Source: Magnetococcales bacterium (GTDB lineage: Bacteria; Pseudomonadota; Magnetococcia; Magnetococcales; UBA8363). From it: DNA of 64,000 nucleotides. The stretch covers positions 31,964 through 95,963 of the forward strand of contig PEAK01000007.1 of the NCBI GenBank assembly GCA_002753515.1, read 5' to 3'. The position numbers were made by a program, and so were the translations under genes. Each line of letters begins with the position of its first letter. The first letter of the stretch is position 1. Positions 27,305-35,259 of the stretch are shown here, piece by piece. Under the pieces are notes generated by a model, which saw only the letters and a program-made list of their open reading frames with translations, made no database searches and had not been told where the DNA came from.

Positions 27305-27389
27305 GGGTCAACCTGAAATCAATCAAGACCCAATGAGGCCACGGAAGGTCGCGATCATAGGTATATGATTCATCTCAAGGAGGATTCCC
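27305..27389 (+). promoter_or_regulatory. Two-hairpin leader of flagellin 1
   Basis: HP1 is GGGTC (27305-27309) with GACCC (27327-27331) and a TGAAATCAAT loop core. The linker CCACGGAAGG lies at 27339-27348. HP2 is ATCATA (27354-27359), loop GGTA, TATGAT (27364-27369). AAGGAGG then lies 7 bases before the ATG. Confidence 0.7.
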
Positions 27390-28238
27390 ATGGCCCTTAC
27401 CGTCAGTACCAATGATGGGTCATTAGATGCCCGACGCAATTTTCTGAGATCAACCAAGAAGTTAGGGAAGACTTTCGAGCGTTTGCCATCAGGATTGGGT
27501 CTCCAGCGTAGCACTGATGATTCGGTGGGTGTGTCCCTGACGACAGGATTGGCCGCCAGGGTACGGGATGCAAACGGAGCCATTCGCAGCACCAACGATG
27601 CCATTTCATCGGTCCAGGTCGCTGAAGATGCCTTGGTCGAGACCTTTTGTGCCTTGCATAAAATTCGCGACTTGGCCAATCACGGCGGAAAAAATGCCTT
27701 GGTTGTGGAAACACGGGCTGACATGCAAAAGGAGATTAACAGGATCATCGATGAAATACAGAGGATCTCACTGCAAACCCAGTTCAACGATCAAAAAGTG
27801 GTGAATGGATCCTTTGCCAGGAGAAAATTTCAGATTGGTGCGGATGGAAAGCAGACCCTTGTTGTGACGATTCAAGCCACCAGTGTGGTGGCACTGGGGG
27901 TTAACTCCGCCAACGTCAAGGTGTACAGCACCGAAGGCACAACGGCACAGATGCAATCGATGGCCAACGGTTTGGTAGCCAGAGTTGATTCCGCGTTGGA
28001 CTCGATTTCCGATATACGCGCCAATCTGGGGACTTATCAGAAACGGTTTTCAAATATTATCAGCAACCTCAGCAGCATTGAAGCAAGCACCAAACTGGCC
28101 CAGTCGCATATTCACGATGCCGACATGGCAAACGAGACGGCCAGTCTGACACGCAACACCATCTTGCTCCATGCCGACATGGGAATTTCGGCGCAAGCCA
28201 ACCAGCAACCGCAAATCGCCATGCAATTGCTAGGTTGA
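27390..28238 (+). CDS. Flagellin 1, divergent
   Basis: 282 residues. It has flagellin N- and C-terminal D0/D1 helices: LGKTFERLPSGLGLQR and HDADMANETASLTRNTILL, ending QANQQPQIAMQLLG. It is clearly less like the other copies, with altered heptads (TDDSVGVSLTTGLAA for GDDAAGLSISTRM), NHGG for QAAND, and an unusual cysteine at residue 87, since flagellins generally lack cysteine. It may be a minor or position-specific filament subunit. First gene of the tandem array. Confidence 0.88.
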   Translation: MALTVSTNDGSLDARRNFLRSTKKLGKTFERLPSGLGLQRSTDDSVGVSLTTGLAARVRDANGAIRSTNDAISSVQVAEDALVETFCALHKIRDLANHGGKNALVVETRADMQKEINRIIDEIQRISLQTQFNDQKVVNGSFARRKFQIGADGKQTLVVTIQATSVVALGVNSANVKVYSTEGTTAQMQSMANGLVARVDSALDSISDIRANLGTYQKRFSNIISNLSSIEASTKLAQSHIHDADMANETASLTRNTILLHADMGISAQANQQPQIAMQLLG

Positions 28239-28259
28239 GTCGCACTGACACAAGGGTTG

Positions 28260-28348
28260 GACCGCCCCTGAAAAAATGATCGGTCTACGCCTATCCACGG
28301 ATGGAAATGACAGAATACGGATAAAATCCGAAATCATGGAGAATGACA
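28260..28348 (+). promoter_or_regulatory. Two-hairpin leader of flagellin 2
   Basis: HP1 is GACCG (28260-28264) with CGGTC (28281-28285), loop CCCCTGAAAAAATGAT. The linker is CCACGGA (28295-28301). HP2 is CGGAT (28318-28322) with ATCCG (28326-28330). GGAG then lies 7 bases before the ATG at 28349. Confidence 0.7.
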
Positions 28349-29194
28349 ATGGCACTCATGATCAACACCAACGTATCCGCCCTCAACGCCCAACGCCGGC
28401 TCACGTCCTCCACCAACACCCTTGGGAAAACGTTTGAAAGACTGTCGTCGGGATTGCGCATCAACCGGGCCGGGGATGACGCCGCCGGATTGTCGATCTC
28501 CACACGGATGACCGCGCAGGTTCGGGGTACCACCCAGGCCATTCGCAACGCCAACGATGCCATTTCATTGACTCAGGTTGCCGAGGGCGCGCTCAACGAA
28601 ACCACAAGCGCCCTGCAAAGGATTCGTGAATTGACCGTGCAGGCCGCCAATGACACGAACAGGGCAACGGATCGGACCGACATACAGAGGGAAATCAAAC
28701 AACTGCTCTCGGAAATCGATCGGATCTCCACCACGACCACGTTCAACAAAATCGTGCTGCTCAGCGGCGGTATCGCCACAGGGAAAAAATTTCAAGTCGG
28801 TCCTGATGGTGCGCAAACCATCCAGATGTCCATCCGCAATGCCACAACATCGGGTTTGTTCAGTGGTACAGCGGGCACAGGCTCGATTAACGTCAGTATC
28901 ACCAACGCAACCGGCTCTTTCAACAAGCTCATCGGTCGTATTGACAGCGCCTTGGATTCGGTTTCCGACATTCGTGCCCGCTTGGGTGCCTACCAGAACC
29001 GTTTCGAAGCGGTCATCGCCAACCTGAGCAACATGGTGGAAAACACCTCTGCGGCCCGGTCCCGCATTTTGGATGCCGACATCGCGGCGGAAACCGCCAA
29101 TCTGACCAAGCATTCCATCCTGCAACAAGCGGGAACCGCCATCTTGGCCCAGGCCAACCAACAACCGCAGATCGCCTTGAAGTTGCTGCAATAG
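28349..29194 (+). CDS. Flagellin 2
   Basis: 281 residues from the ATG at 28349 (MALMINTNVSALNAQ), preferred over ATG 28343, which lies one base from the Shine-Dalgarno. D0/D1 helices (RLTSSTNTLGKTFERLSSG, LQRIRELTVQAAND, ARSRILDADIAAETANL) flank a central part of only ~90 residues, so the variable D2/D3 domains are essentially absent. It differs from flagellin 3 at about seven residues. It is secreted by the flagellar export apparatus and polymerises into the filament. Confidence 0.95.
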   Translation: MALMINTNVSALNAQRRLTSSTNTLGKTFERLSSGLRINRAGDDAAGLSISTRMTAQVRGTTQAIRNANDAISLTQVAEGALNETTSALQRIRELTVQAANDTNRATDRTDIQREIKQLLSEIDRISTTTTFNKIVLLSGGIATGKKFQVGPDGAQTIQMSIRNATTSGLFSGTAGTGSINVSITNATGSFNKLIGRIDSALDSVSDIRARLGAYQNRFEAVIANLSNMVENTSAARSRILDADIAAETANLTKHSILQQAGTAILAQANQQPQIALKLLQ

Positions 29195-29217
29195 CGTACG
29201 TGAGGTTTGAGGGTCAG

Positions 29218-29308
29218 GACCAGCCCTTATTGAAATGATTGGTCTGGAAATCCATGGAAGGCTTACATAATTGGAATCCGATGATTCCATACTCAAGGAG
29301 TACGCTCA
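29218..29308 (+). promoter_or_regulatory. Two-hairpin leader of flagellin 3
   Basis: HP1 is GACCA (29218-29222) with TGGTC (29240-29244), loop GCCCTTATTGAAATGAT. The linker CCATGGAAGG lies at 29252-29261. HP2 is TGGAATC with GATTCCA (29272-29289), loop CGAT. AAGGAG follows 8 bases later. Confidence 0.75.
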
Positions 29309-30154
29309 ATGGCACTCATGATCAACACCAATGTATCCTCCCTCAACGCCCAACGCCGGCTCACGTCCTCCACCAACGCCTTGGGGAAAACGTTTGAAAG
29401 ACTGTCGTCGGGATTGCGCATCAACCGGGCCGGCGATGACGCCGCCGGGTTGTCGATCTCCACCCGGATGACCGCGCAGGTTCGGGGCACCACCCAAGCC
29501 ATTCGCAACGCCAACGACGCCATTTCATTGACTCAGGTTGCCGAAGGTGCGCTCAACGAAACCACCAGCGCCCTGCAAAGGATTCGGGAACTGACCGTGC
29601 AGGCCGCCAATGACACGAACAGAACATCGGATCGGACCGACATACAGAGGGAAATCAAACAACTGCTCTCGGAAATTGACCGGATTTCGACCACGACCAC
29701 GTTCAACAAAATCGTGCTGCTCAGCGGCGGTATCGCCACCGGGAAAAAATTTCAAGTCGGTCCTGATGGTGCGCAAACCATCCAGATGTCCATCCGCAAT
29801 GCCACAACATCGGGTTTGTTCAGTGGTACGGCGGGCACTGGTTCGATCAACGTCAGTATCACCAACACAACCGGCTCTTTCAACAAGCTCATCGGTCGTA
29901 TTGACAGCGCCTTGGATTCGGTTTCCGACATTCGTGCCCGCTTGGGTGCCTACCAGAACCGTTTCGAGGCGGTCATCGCCAACCTGAGCAACATGGTGGA
30001 AAACACCTCGGCGGCCCGGTCGCGCATTCTGGATGCCGACATCGCAGCGGAAACCGCCAATCTGACCAGGAATTCCATCCTGCAACAAGCGGGAACCGCC
30101 ATCTTGGCCCAGGCCAACCAACAACCGCAGATCGCCTTGAAGTTGCTGCAATAG
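29309..30154 (+). CDS. Flagellin 3
   Basis: 281 residues, a near twin of flagellin 2, with differences such as NVSSLN for NVSALN, NRTSDRTD for NRATDRTD and LTRNSIL for LTKHSIL. It has the same short centre (KKFQVGPDGAQTIQMS, then a Thr/Ser-rich stretch). The 3' end and following bases are nearly identical to those of flagellins 2 and 4, pointing to recent duplication or gene conversion. Confidence 0.95.
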   Translation: MALMINTNVSSLNAQRRLTSSTNALGKTFERLSSGLRINRAGDDAAGLSISTRMTAQVRGTTQAIRNANDAISLTQVAEGALNETTSALQRIRELTVQAANDTNRTSDRTDIQREIKQLLSEIDRISTTTTFNKIVLLSGGIATGKKFQVGPDGAQTIQMSIRNATTSGLFSGTAGTGSINVSITNTTGSFNKLIGRIDSALDSVSDIRARLGAYQNRFEAVIANLSNMVENTSAARSRILDADIAAETANLTRNSILQQAGTAILAQANQQPQIALKLLQ

Positions 30155-30177
30155 CGTACGTGAGGTTTGAGGGTCGG

Positions 30178-30268
30178 GACCAACCCTTATTGAAATGAAT
30201 GGTCTGAAAGTCCATGGAAGGAATAAATAATTGGATTCTGATGATTCCATAAACAAGGAGTACGCGCA
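30178..30268 (+). promoter_or_regulatory. Two-hairpin leader of flagellin 4
   Basis: HP1 is GACCA (30178-30182) with TGGTC (30200-30204), loop ACCCTTATTGAAATGAA. The linker CCATGGAAGG lies at 30212-30221. HP2 (30232-30249) keeps the layout TGGATTC/GATTCCA but has one T-T mismatch. AAGGAG follows. Confidence 0.65.
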
Positions 30269-31120
30269 ATGGCACTCTCGATCAACACCAACATGTCCTC
30301 CCTGAACGCCCAACGCCGGCTGACGTTCTCCACCAATACCCTGGGGAAAACGTTTGAAAGGCTGTCGTCAGGATTACGCATCAACCGGGCCGGGGATGAC
30401 GCTGCCGGGTTGTCGATCTCCACCCGAATGACCGCACAAATTCGGGGTGAAAACCAGGCCATTCGCAACACCAATGATGCCATCTCCGTCACTCAGGTTG
30501 CTGAGGGCGCTTTGAATGAAACGACAAGTGCTTTGCAACGTATTCGGGAACTGGCGGTGCAGGCGGCCAACGACACCAACAATTCTTCGGATCGGAACAA
30601 TATCCAACAAGAGATCAACCAGTTGGTCTATGAAGTCCAACGCATTTCTTCACAGACCACCTTTAACAAACAATCGATCCTGAATGGTTCTTTCGCAACC
30701 AAGAAATTTCAGGTCGGGGAGAATGGTGGACAAACCATCACCATGTCCATCAAAGCCGCCAGTGTCCGGGCGCTGGGCGTCAATTCCCTGAATGCCAAGA
30801 TTTACAGCGCCACGGGTACAACCGCCGCAAAGATGCAATCCATGGCCAACAGTCTGATCGCCGTGGTTGACAGGGCCTTGGATTCGGTTTCCGACATTCG
30901 TGCCATGCTGGGTGCCTATCAGAATCGTTTCGAAGCGGTCATCGCCAACCTGAGCAACATGGTGGAAAACACCTCTGCGGCCCGGTCGCGCATTCTGGAT
31001 GCCGACATCGCGGCGGAAACCGCCAATCTGACCAAGCATTCCATCCTGCAACAAGCGGGAACCGCTATCTTGGCCCAGGCCAACCAACAACCGCAGATCG
31101 CCTTGAAGTTGCTGCAATAG
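30269..31120 (+). CDS. Flagellin 4
   Basis: 283 residues, MALSINTNMSSLNAQRRL start. Its D1 carries LQRIRELAVQAAND. The centre differs from flagellins 2-3 (NNSSDRNNIQQEINQLVYE, then KKFQVGENGGQTITMSIKAA), making with flagellin 5 a second subtype. The C-terminal third is nearly identical to that of flagellins 2 and 3, so the gene is a mosaic. Confidence 0.95.
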   Translation: MALSINTNMSSLNAQRRLTFSTNTLGKTFERLSSGLRINRAGDDAAGLSISTRMTAQIRGENQAIRNTNDAISVTQVAEGALNETTSALQRIRELAVQAANDTNNSSDRNNIQQEINQLVYEVQRISSQTTFNKQSILNGSFATKKFQVGENGGQTITMSIKAASVRALGVNSLNAKIYSATGTTAAKMQSMANSLIAVVDRALDSVSDIRAMLGAYQNRFEAVIANLSNMVENTSAARSRILDADIAAETANLTKHSILQQAGTAILAQANQQPQIALKLLQ

Positions 31121-31143
31121 CGTACGTGAGGTTTGAGGGTCGG

Positions 31144-31234
31144 GACCAGCCCTTATTGAAATGAATGGTCTGAAAGTCCATGGAAGGAATAACCAATTGG
31201 AATCCGATGATTCCATAATCAAGGAGTACGCACG
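31144..31234 (+). promoter_or_regulatory. Two-hairpin leader of flagellin 5
   Basis: HP1 is GACCA (31144-31148) with TGGTC (31166-31170), loop GCCCTTATTGAAATGAA. The linker CCATGGAAGG lies at 31178-31187. HP2 is TGGAATC with GATTCCA (31198-31215), loop CGAT. AAGGAG and the ATG follow. Confidence 0.75.
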
Positions 31235-32086
31235 ATGGCACTCTCGATCAATACCAACATGTCCTCCCTGAACGCCCAACGCCGGCTGACGTTCTCCACC
31301 AACGCCCTGGGGAAAACGTTTGAAAGGCTGTCGTCGGGACTACGCATCAACCGGGCCGGGGATGACGCTGCCGGGTTGTCGATCTCCACCCGGATGACCG
31401 CACAAATTCGGGGTGAAAACCAGGCCATTCGCAACACCAATGATGCCATCTCCGTCACTCAGGTTGCTGAGGGCGCTTTGAATGAAACGACAAGTGCTTT
31501 GCAACGTATTCGGGAACTGGCGGTGCAGGCGGCCAACGACACCAACAACTCTTCGGATCGGAACAATCTCCAACAGGAGATCAACCAGCTGGTCTATGAA
31601 GTCCAACGTATCTCTTCACAAACCAAGTTTAACAAGCTGTCGGTCCTGAATGGCTCTTTCGCAACCAAGAAATTTCAGGTCGGGGAGAATGGTGGACAAA
31701 CCATTACCATGTCCATCAAAGCCGCCAGTGTCCGGGCGTTGGGCGTCAATTCCCTGAATGCCAAGATTTACAGCGCCACGGGTACAACCGCTGCAAAAAT
31801 GCAATCCATGGCCAACAGTTTGATCGCCGTGGTTGACAGAGCCTTGGATTCGGTTTCCGACATTCGTGCCATGCTGGGCGCCTATCAGAATCGTTTCGAG
31901 GCTGTCATCGCCAACCTGAGCAACATGGTGGAAAACACCTCTGCGGCCCGGTCGCGCATTTTGGATGCCGACATTGCGGCAGAAACCGCCAGTCTGACCA
32001 GGAATGCCATCCTGCAACAAGCGGGAACCGCCATCTTGGCCCAGGCCAATCAGCAACCGCAAATCGCTTTGAAGTTGTTGAGCTGA
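31235..32086 (+). CDS. Flagellin 5
   Basis: 283 residues, about ten substitutions from flagellin 4 (for example KFNKLSVLNG for TFNKQSILNG, ETASLTRNAIL for ETANLTKHSIL) and ending LLS instead of LLQ. D0/D1 are complete and there are no D2/D3 domains. The bases after its stop no longer match the shared 3' flank of flagellins 2-4. Confidence 0.95.
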   Translation: MALSINTNMSSLNAQRRLTFSTNALGKTFERLSSGLRINRAGDDAAGLSISTRMTAQIRGENQAIRNTNDAISVTQVAEGALNETTSALQRIRELAVQAANDTNNSSDRNNLQQEINQLVYEVQRISSQTKFNKLSVLNGSFATKKFQVGENGGQTITMSIKAASVRALGVNSLNAKIYSATGTTAAKMQSMANSLIAVVDRALDSVSDIRAMLGAYQNRFEAVIANLSNMVENTSAARSRILDADIAAETASLTRNAILQQAGTAILAQANQQPQIALKLLS

Positions 32087-32109
32087 TTCATCAGATGAAC
32101 AAGGGTTTG

Positions 32110-32194
32110 GACCGGCCCTTTGAAATGAACGGTCTAAAAACCAGGGAAGGGACCTAAACTGTAATCTTATGATTACACACACATGGAGAATACG
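32110..32194 (+). promoter_or_regulatory. Two-hairpin leader of flagellin 6
   Basis: HP1 is GACCG (32110-32114) with CGGTC (32130-32134), loop GCCCTTTGAAATGAA. The linker CCAGGGAAGG lies at 32141-32150. HP2 is TGTAATC with GATTACA (32160-32177), loop TTAT. GGAG then lies 6 bases before the ATG at 32195. Confidence 0.75.
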
Positions 32195-33028
32195 ATGGCA
32201 CTCGCAATCACAACCAATTTATCTTCCATCAACGCCCAAAAGCAGCTCACGAAGTCGACCAATCTTCTGGGAAAAACTTTTGAAAGGTTGTCATCCGGTT
32301 TACGCATCAACCGTTCGGCAGACGATGCCGCAGGTCTGTCCATCTCTAATCGGATGACGGCTCAGGTTCGTGGGACGACTCAGGCGATTCGGAATACCAA
32401 TGATGCCATTTCTCTTGTGCAGGTCGCTGAAGGGGCCCTCAACGAAACCACCAGCGCTTTGCAGCGGATCCGGGAACTCTCGGTACAAGCCGCCAACGAT
32501 ACGATGACGACCTCGGATCGTCTGGATGCGCAAAAGGAAATCAACCAACTCCTGTCAGAGATTGACCGGATCGCCAACACCACAACCTTCAACAAATCGG
32601 GTCTTCTGAGCGGTGCTTTTTCGACGGGAAGAAAATTCCAGGTGGGCCCTGATGGTGCGCAAACCATTCAGATGTCCATCAGAAAGGCGACAACCCTGTC
32701 CATGATGAGCGTGGCAGCGGGTGGTACCATCAAAATCAGTACCCAAAACCTTGCCAACTCAGCCATTGGCCGCATCGACAGGGCCTTGGATTCGGTCTCC
32801 GATATTCGTGCCAAACTGGGTGCCTATCAGAATCGTTTCGAGGCGGTCATCGCCAATCTGAGCAACATGGTGGAAAACACCTCTGCGGCCCGGTCGCGCA
32901 TCCTGGATGCCGACATTGCGGCGGAAACCGCCAATCTGACCAAGCATTCCATCCTGCAACAAGCGGGAACCGCGATTTTGGCCCAGGCCAACCAACAGCC
33001 GCAAATCGCTTTGAAGCTGTTGCAGTAG
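32195..33028 (+). CDS. Flagellin 6
   Basis: 277 residues from the ATG at 32195 (MALAITTNLSSINAQKQL); the ATG at 32183 overlaps the Shine-Dalgarno. It is shorter in the centre, with MMSVAAGGTIKISTQNLANSA replacing the Thr-rich stretch. The N-terminal half has diverged (TKSTNLLGKTFERLSSG), while the C-terminal ~85 residues are nearly the same as in flagellins 2-5, again suggesting conversion of the 3' half. Confidence 0.95.
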   Translation: MALAITTNLSSINAQKQLTKSTNLLGKTFERLSSGLRINRSADDAAGLSISNRMTAQVRGTTQAIRNTNDAISLVQVAEGALNETTSALQRIRELSVQAANDTMTTSDRLDAQKEINQLLSEIDRIANTTTFNKSGLLSGAFSTGRKFQVGPDGAQTIQMSIRKATTLSMMSVAAGGTIKISTQNLANSAIGRIDRALDSVSDIRAKLGAYQNRFEAVIANLSNMVENTSAARSRILDADIAAETANLTKHSILQQAGTAILAQANQQPQIALKLLQ

Positions 33029-33087
33029 AACACGAAAGGCGAAATGGCTTTGCAATGATGTGAGCATTATCGCCTTAACGAGGGCAT

Positions 33088-33177
33088 GAGGCTGGCTCGC
33101 GTGAAAATGATCAGCCTCGATTTCCAGGGAAGGATTAATCAATTGGAGACATCGGTCTCTACCATGGAGTTATGACA
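33088..33177 (+). promoter_or_regulatory. Two-hairpin leader of flagellin 7
   Basis: HP1 is GAGGCTG (33088-33094) with CAGCCTC (33112-33118), a 7-bp stem of quite different sequence, loop ending GTGAAAATGAT. The linker CCAGGGAAGG lies at 33124-33133. HP2 is GAGAC (33146-33150), loop ATCG, GTCTC (33155-33159). GGAG then lies 8 bases before the ATG. Confidence 0.75.
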
Positions 33178-34026
33178 ATGGCACTTTCAATCAATACCAA
33201 TTTGTCTTCCATTTTTGCCCAGAACAAATTGACCAAGTCTACGAACGCATTGGGCAAAACTTTTGAAAGACTATCGTCCGGACTGCGTATCAACAAGGCC
33301 AGTGACGATGCCGCCGGTCTGTCCATCAGCACCCGTATGACCGCTCAGGTACGTGGTGTCAACCAAGCCATTCGCAACACCAACGATGCCATTTCAGCGG
33401 TTCAGGTTGCGGAAGGGGCCTTGAATGAAACAACCAGCGCACTGCAAAGGATTCGCGAGTTGACCGTTCAAGCGGCCAGTGACACCTCATACTCTACGGA
33501 CCGCAGCGACATCCAAAAAGAACTCAATCAAATGGTCTATGAAATACAAAGGATTGCTACGCAAACGACGTTCAACAAGCAAAAGGTTCTGAATGGGTCC
33601 TACTTGGGCAAAAAGTTCCAGGTCGGAGCTGATGGCGCACAAACCATCACCATGTCCATTCTGAATACCAGCGTCGTCAAATTGGGGATCAACTCCACAA
33701 CCGTCAAAGTGTTCAGCACGGGTCAAACCGCCGCAAAATTGCAATCCATGGCCAACAGTCTGATCGCCGTGGTCGACAGGGCTTTGGACTCCGTTTCCGA
33801 TATTCGTGCAACCCTTGGTGCCTATCAAAATCGGTTTGAAGCGGTCATTGCCAATCTGTCCAACATGTCGGAAAACACCACTGCTGCTCGCTCGCGCATT
33901 GTTGATGCCGACATCGCCACAGAAACGGCCAATTTGACGCGTAATTCCATACTGCAGCAAGCTGGGACCGCCATATTGGCCCAAGCCAATCAGCAACCGC
34001 AGATTGCTCTGAAACTGTTGCAATAG
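33178..34026 (+). CDS. Flagellin 7
   Basis: 282 residues from the ATG at 33178 (MALSINTNLSSIFAQNKL). It is a third subtype: TDRSDIQKELNQMVYEIQRIATQ and a centre SILNTSVVKLGINSTTVKVF. The C-terminal end reads NMSENTTAARSRIVDADIATETANLT, so it escaped the homogenisation seen in copies 2-6. It has intact D0/D1 and no D2/D3. Last intact flagellin of the array. Confidence 0.95.
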   Translation: MALSINTNLSSIFAQNKLTKSTNALGKTFERLSSGLRINKASDDAAGLSISTRMTAQVRGVNQAIRNTNDAISAVQVAEGALNETTSALQRIRELTVQAASDTSYSTDRSDIQKELNQMVYEIQRIATQTTFNKQKVLNGSYLGKKFQVGADGAQTITMSILNTSVVKLGINSTTVKVFSTGQTAAKLQSMANSLIAVVDRALDSVSDIRATLGAYQNRFEAVIANLSNMSENTTAARSRIVDADIATETANLTRNSILQQAGTAILAQANQQPQIALKLLQ

Positions 34027-34130
34027 GTTTAACCCTGGGGTCACGCCAACCCCGAAACGATGACGGGCTCTCCTAAGCCTGGTAGCACTTTCAGGCATGA
34101 CATGGGTCCGCCTTCAGGAGGGTCATCTCT

Positions 34131-34757
34131 ATGCAACGCGCCATTAACGTCGACAGTCGGTCAAGAAAAGGAGGAATCTTTGCGAATGTTGCCGTCGGTC
34201 TGATCATGGACAAGACGGTTGAGGATACCGAAGGGGTTGCCATAGGAACCACATTGGCAACCCGGATTCGCTTACTCAACCAAACCATGCGCAATGCCAA
34301 AAAGGCCATTACGATGACACAGGACGTCGCCCAAGGGGCGACCATCGAAACGGCCAGGGCATTACAAAATACCACCCCATTGGCAATCAAGCCCGCCAAC
34401 GATTCGATTACTTACTATAATCGTCTGGGTATAAACCTTGGGGTCATGCAACTACTTCGGGAAATTAACCGTATCGCAAAAGATTTCGAGTGCAACGGTC
34501 CAGGCTATAGGAGGAAAAACGAAACCCAATCAATCACAATCGGATCAACCGTTTCTGGTCTCATCAGGGTTGGAACTTCCCGACTGCGATCAAGCATGAA
34601 ACGAACCATCCGGGATGCATCTCAGGGCAGGGCCTGCCAGGAGAATAGGCCAGGTGAAGAGGATCCGGAACCAGCCTCTGACGCAAACACCAAGCCACCA
34701 GACCACCGGGACCACATCCGTACTGGTCAAAGCAGAACAGTTGAACACGTAAAATAG
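34131..34757 (+). pseudogene. Eroded flagellin relative
   Basis: 208 residues. The stretch TLATRIRLLNQTMRNAKKAITMTQDVAQGATIETARAL... aligns by eye with RMTAQVRGVNQAIRNTNDAISAVQVAEGALNETTSAL of flagellin 7, and QLLREINRIAKD with the following helix. The N-terminal D0 segment and all of the C-terminal D0/D1 are lost, replaced by a hydrophilic tail (GRACQENRPGEEDPEPASD). Its upstream flank keeps only a trace of HP1 and no clear HP2. It cannot form filament. It is decaying, or an open frame kept for another role. Confidence 0.6.
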
Positions 34758-34774
34758 AGCCGGAACCGGCCAAT

Positions 34775-34814
34775 AGCAGCCCCTCCCAAGCCCAAAGCCT
34801 GCGAAGGGGCTGCT
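34775..34814 (+). promoter_or_regulatory. Hairpin at the flaG ribosome-binding site
   Basis: AGCAGCCCCT (34775-34784) and AGGGGCTGCT (34805-34814) form a perfect 10-bp stem with a 20-base loop. AAAAGGAG begins right after it and the flaG ATG is at 34830. Its lack of a T run makes it less likely to be a terminator and more likely to be an mRNA leader element. Confidence 0.55.
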
Positions 34815-34829
34815 GAAAAGGAGAAAGCA

Positions 34830-35216
34830 ATGGAAAGCATCAATGATGTGGCCATGAGGTCAGAGAGAGAGAGCGGTGGCCCCAGCATGAGAACAGTTGC
34901 TGGCAAGCCCCATCAGGGAGTCAGTTACGGAGATGGTTTTGAAACGGAATTATTGCGTGCGGAGGCCAAAGTGGAACCGACACCCCGGGTTGTTGAAGAC
35001 AATTCCCTGAAAGGTTTGGCGAACGAGATCACTCAGGCATTATCAGGGTTCAAATCTTTGCGCTTGAGTATGGATCGGGAGTTGAACCAGGTGGTTGTGC
35101 GGGTGATGGATGCACGCAACGACCACGTCATTCGCCAGATTCCGGGCGAACGCATGCTGGATTTGGTCAAACAGATGCGCGATCTGGAGGGGGCATTGTT
35201 AAAAGCGACCGCCTGA
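34830..35216 (+). CDS. flaG: FlaG family flagellar protein
   Basis: 128 residues. A variable, charged N-terminus is followed by the FlaG domain: LRLSMDRELNQVVVRVMDARNDHVIRQIPGERML, ending in a helix. FlaG proteins lie beside flagellin genes and influence filament length; the mechanism is poorly known. AAAAGGAG lies 7 bases before the ATG. It closes the flagellin block and is followed by a strong hairpin. Confidence 0.88.
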   Translation: MESINDVAMRSERESGGPSMRTVAGKPHQGVSYGDGFETELLRAEAKVEPTPRVVEDNSLKGLANEITQALSGFKSLRLSMDRELNQVVVRVMDARNDHVIRQIPGERMLDLVKQMRDLEGALLKATA

Positions 35217-35227
35217 AAATCCTGGAT

Positions 35228-35259
35228 ACGAGCCCGGGTTCCCACAAACCCGGGCTCGT
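35228..35259. terminator. Strong hairpin between flaG and dksA
   Basis: ACGAGCCCGGGTT (35228-35240) and AACCCGGGCTCGT (35247-35259) form a 13-bp perfect stem with a 6-base loop, 11 bases past the flaG stop. There is no T run on either side, so it may block 3' exonucleases or work with Rho rather than terminate alone. Confidence 0.6.
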
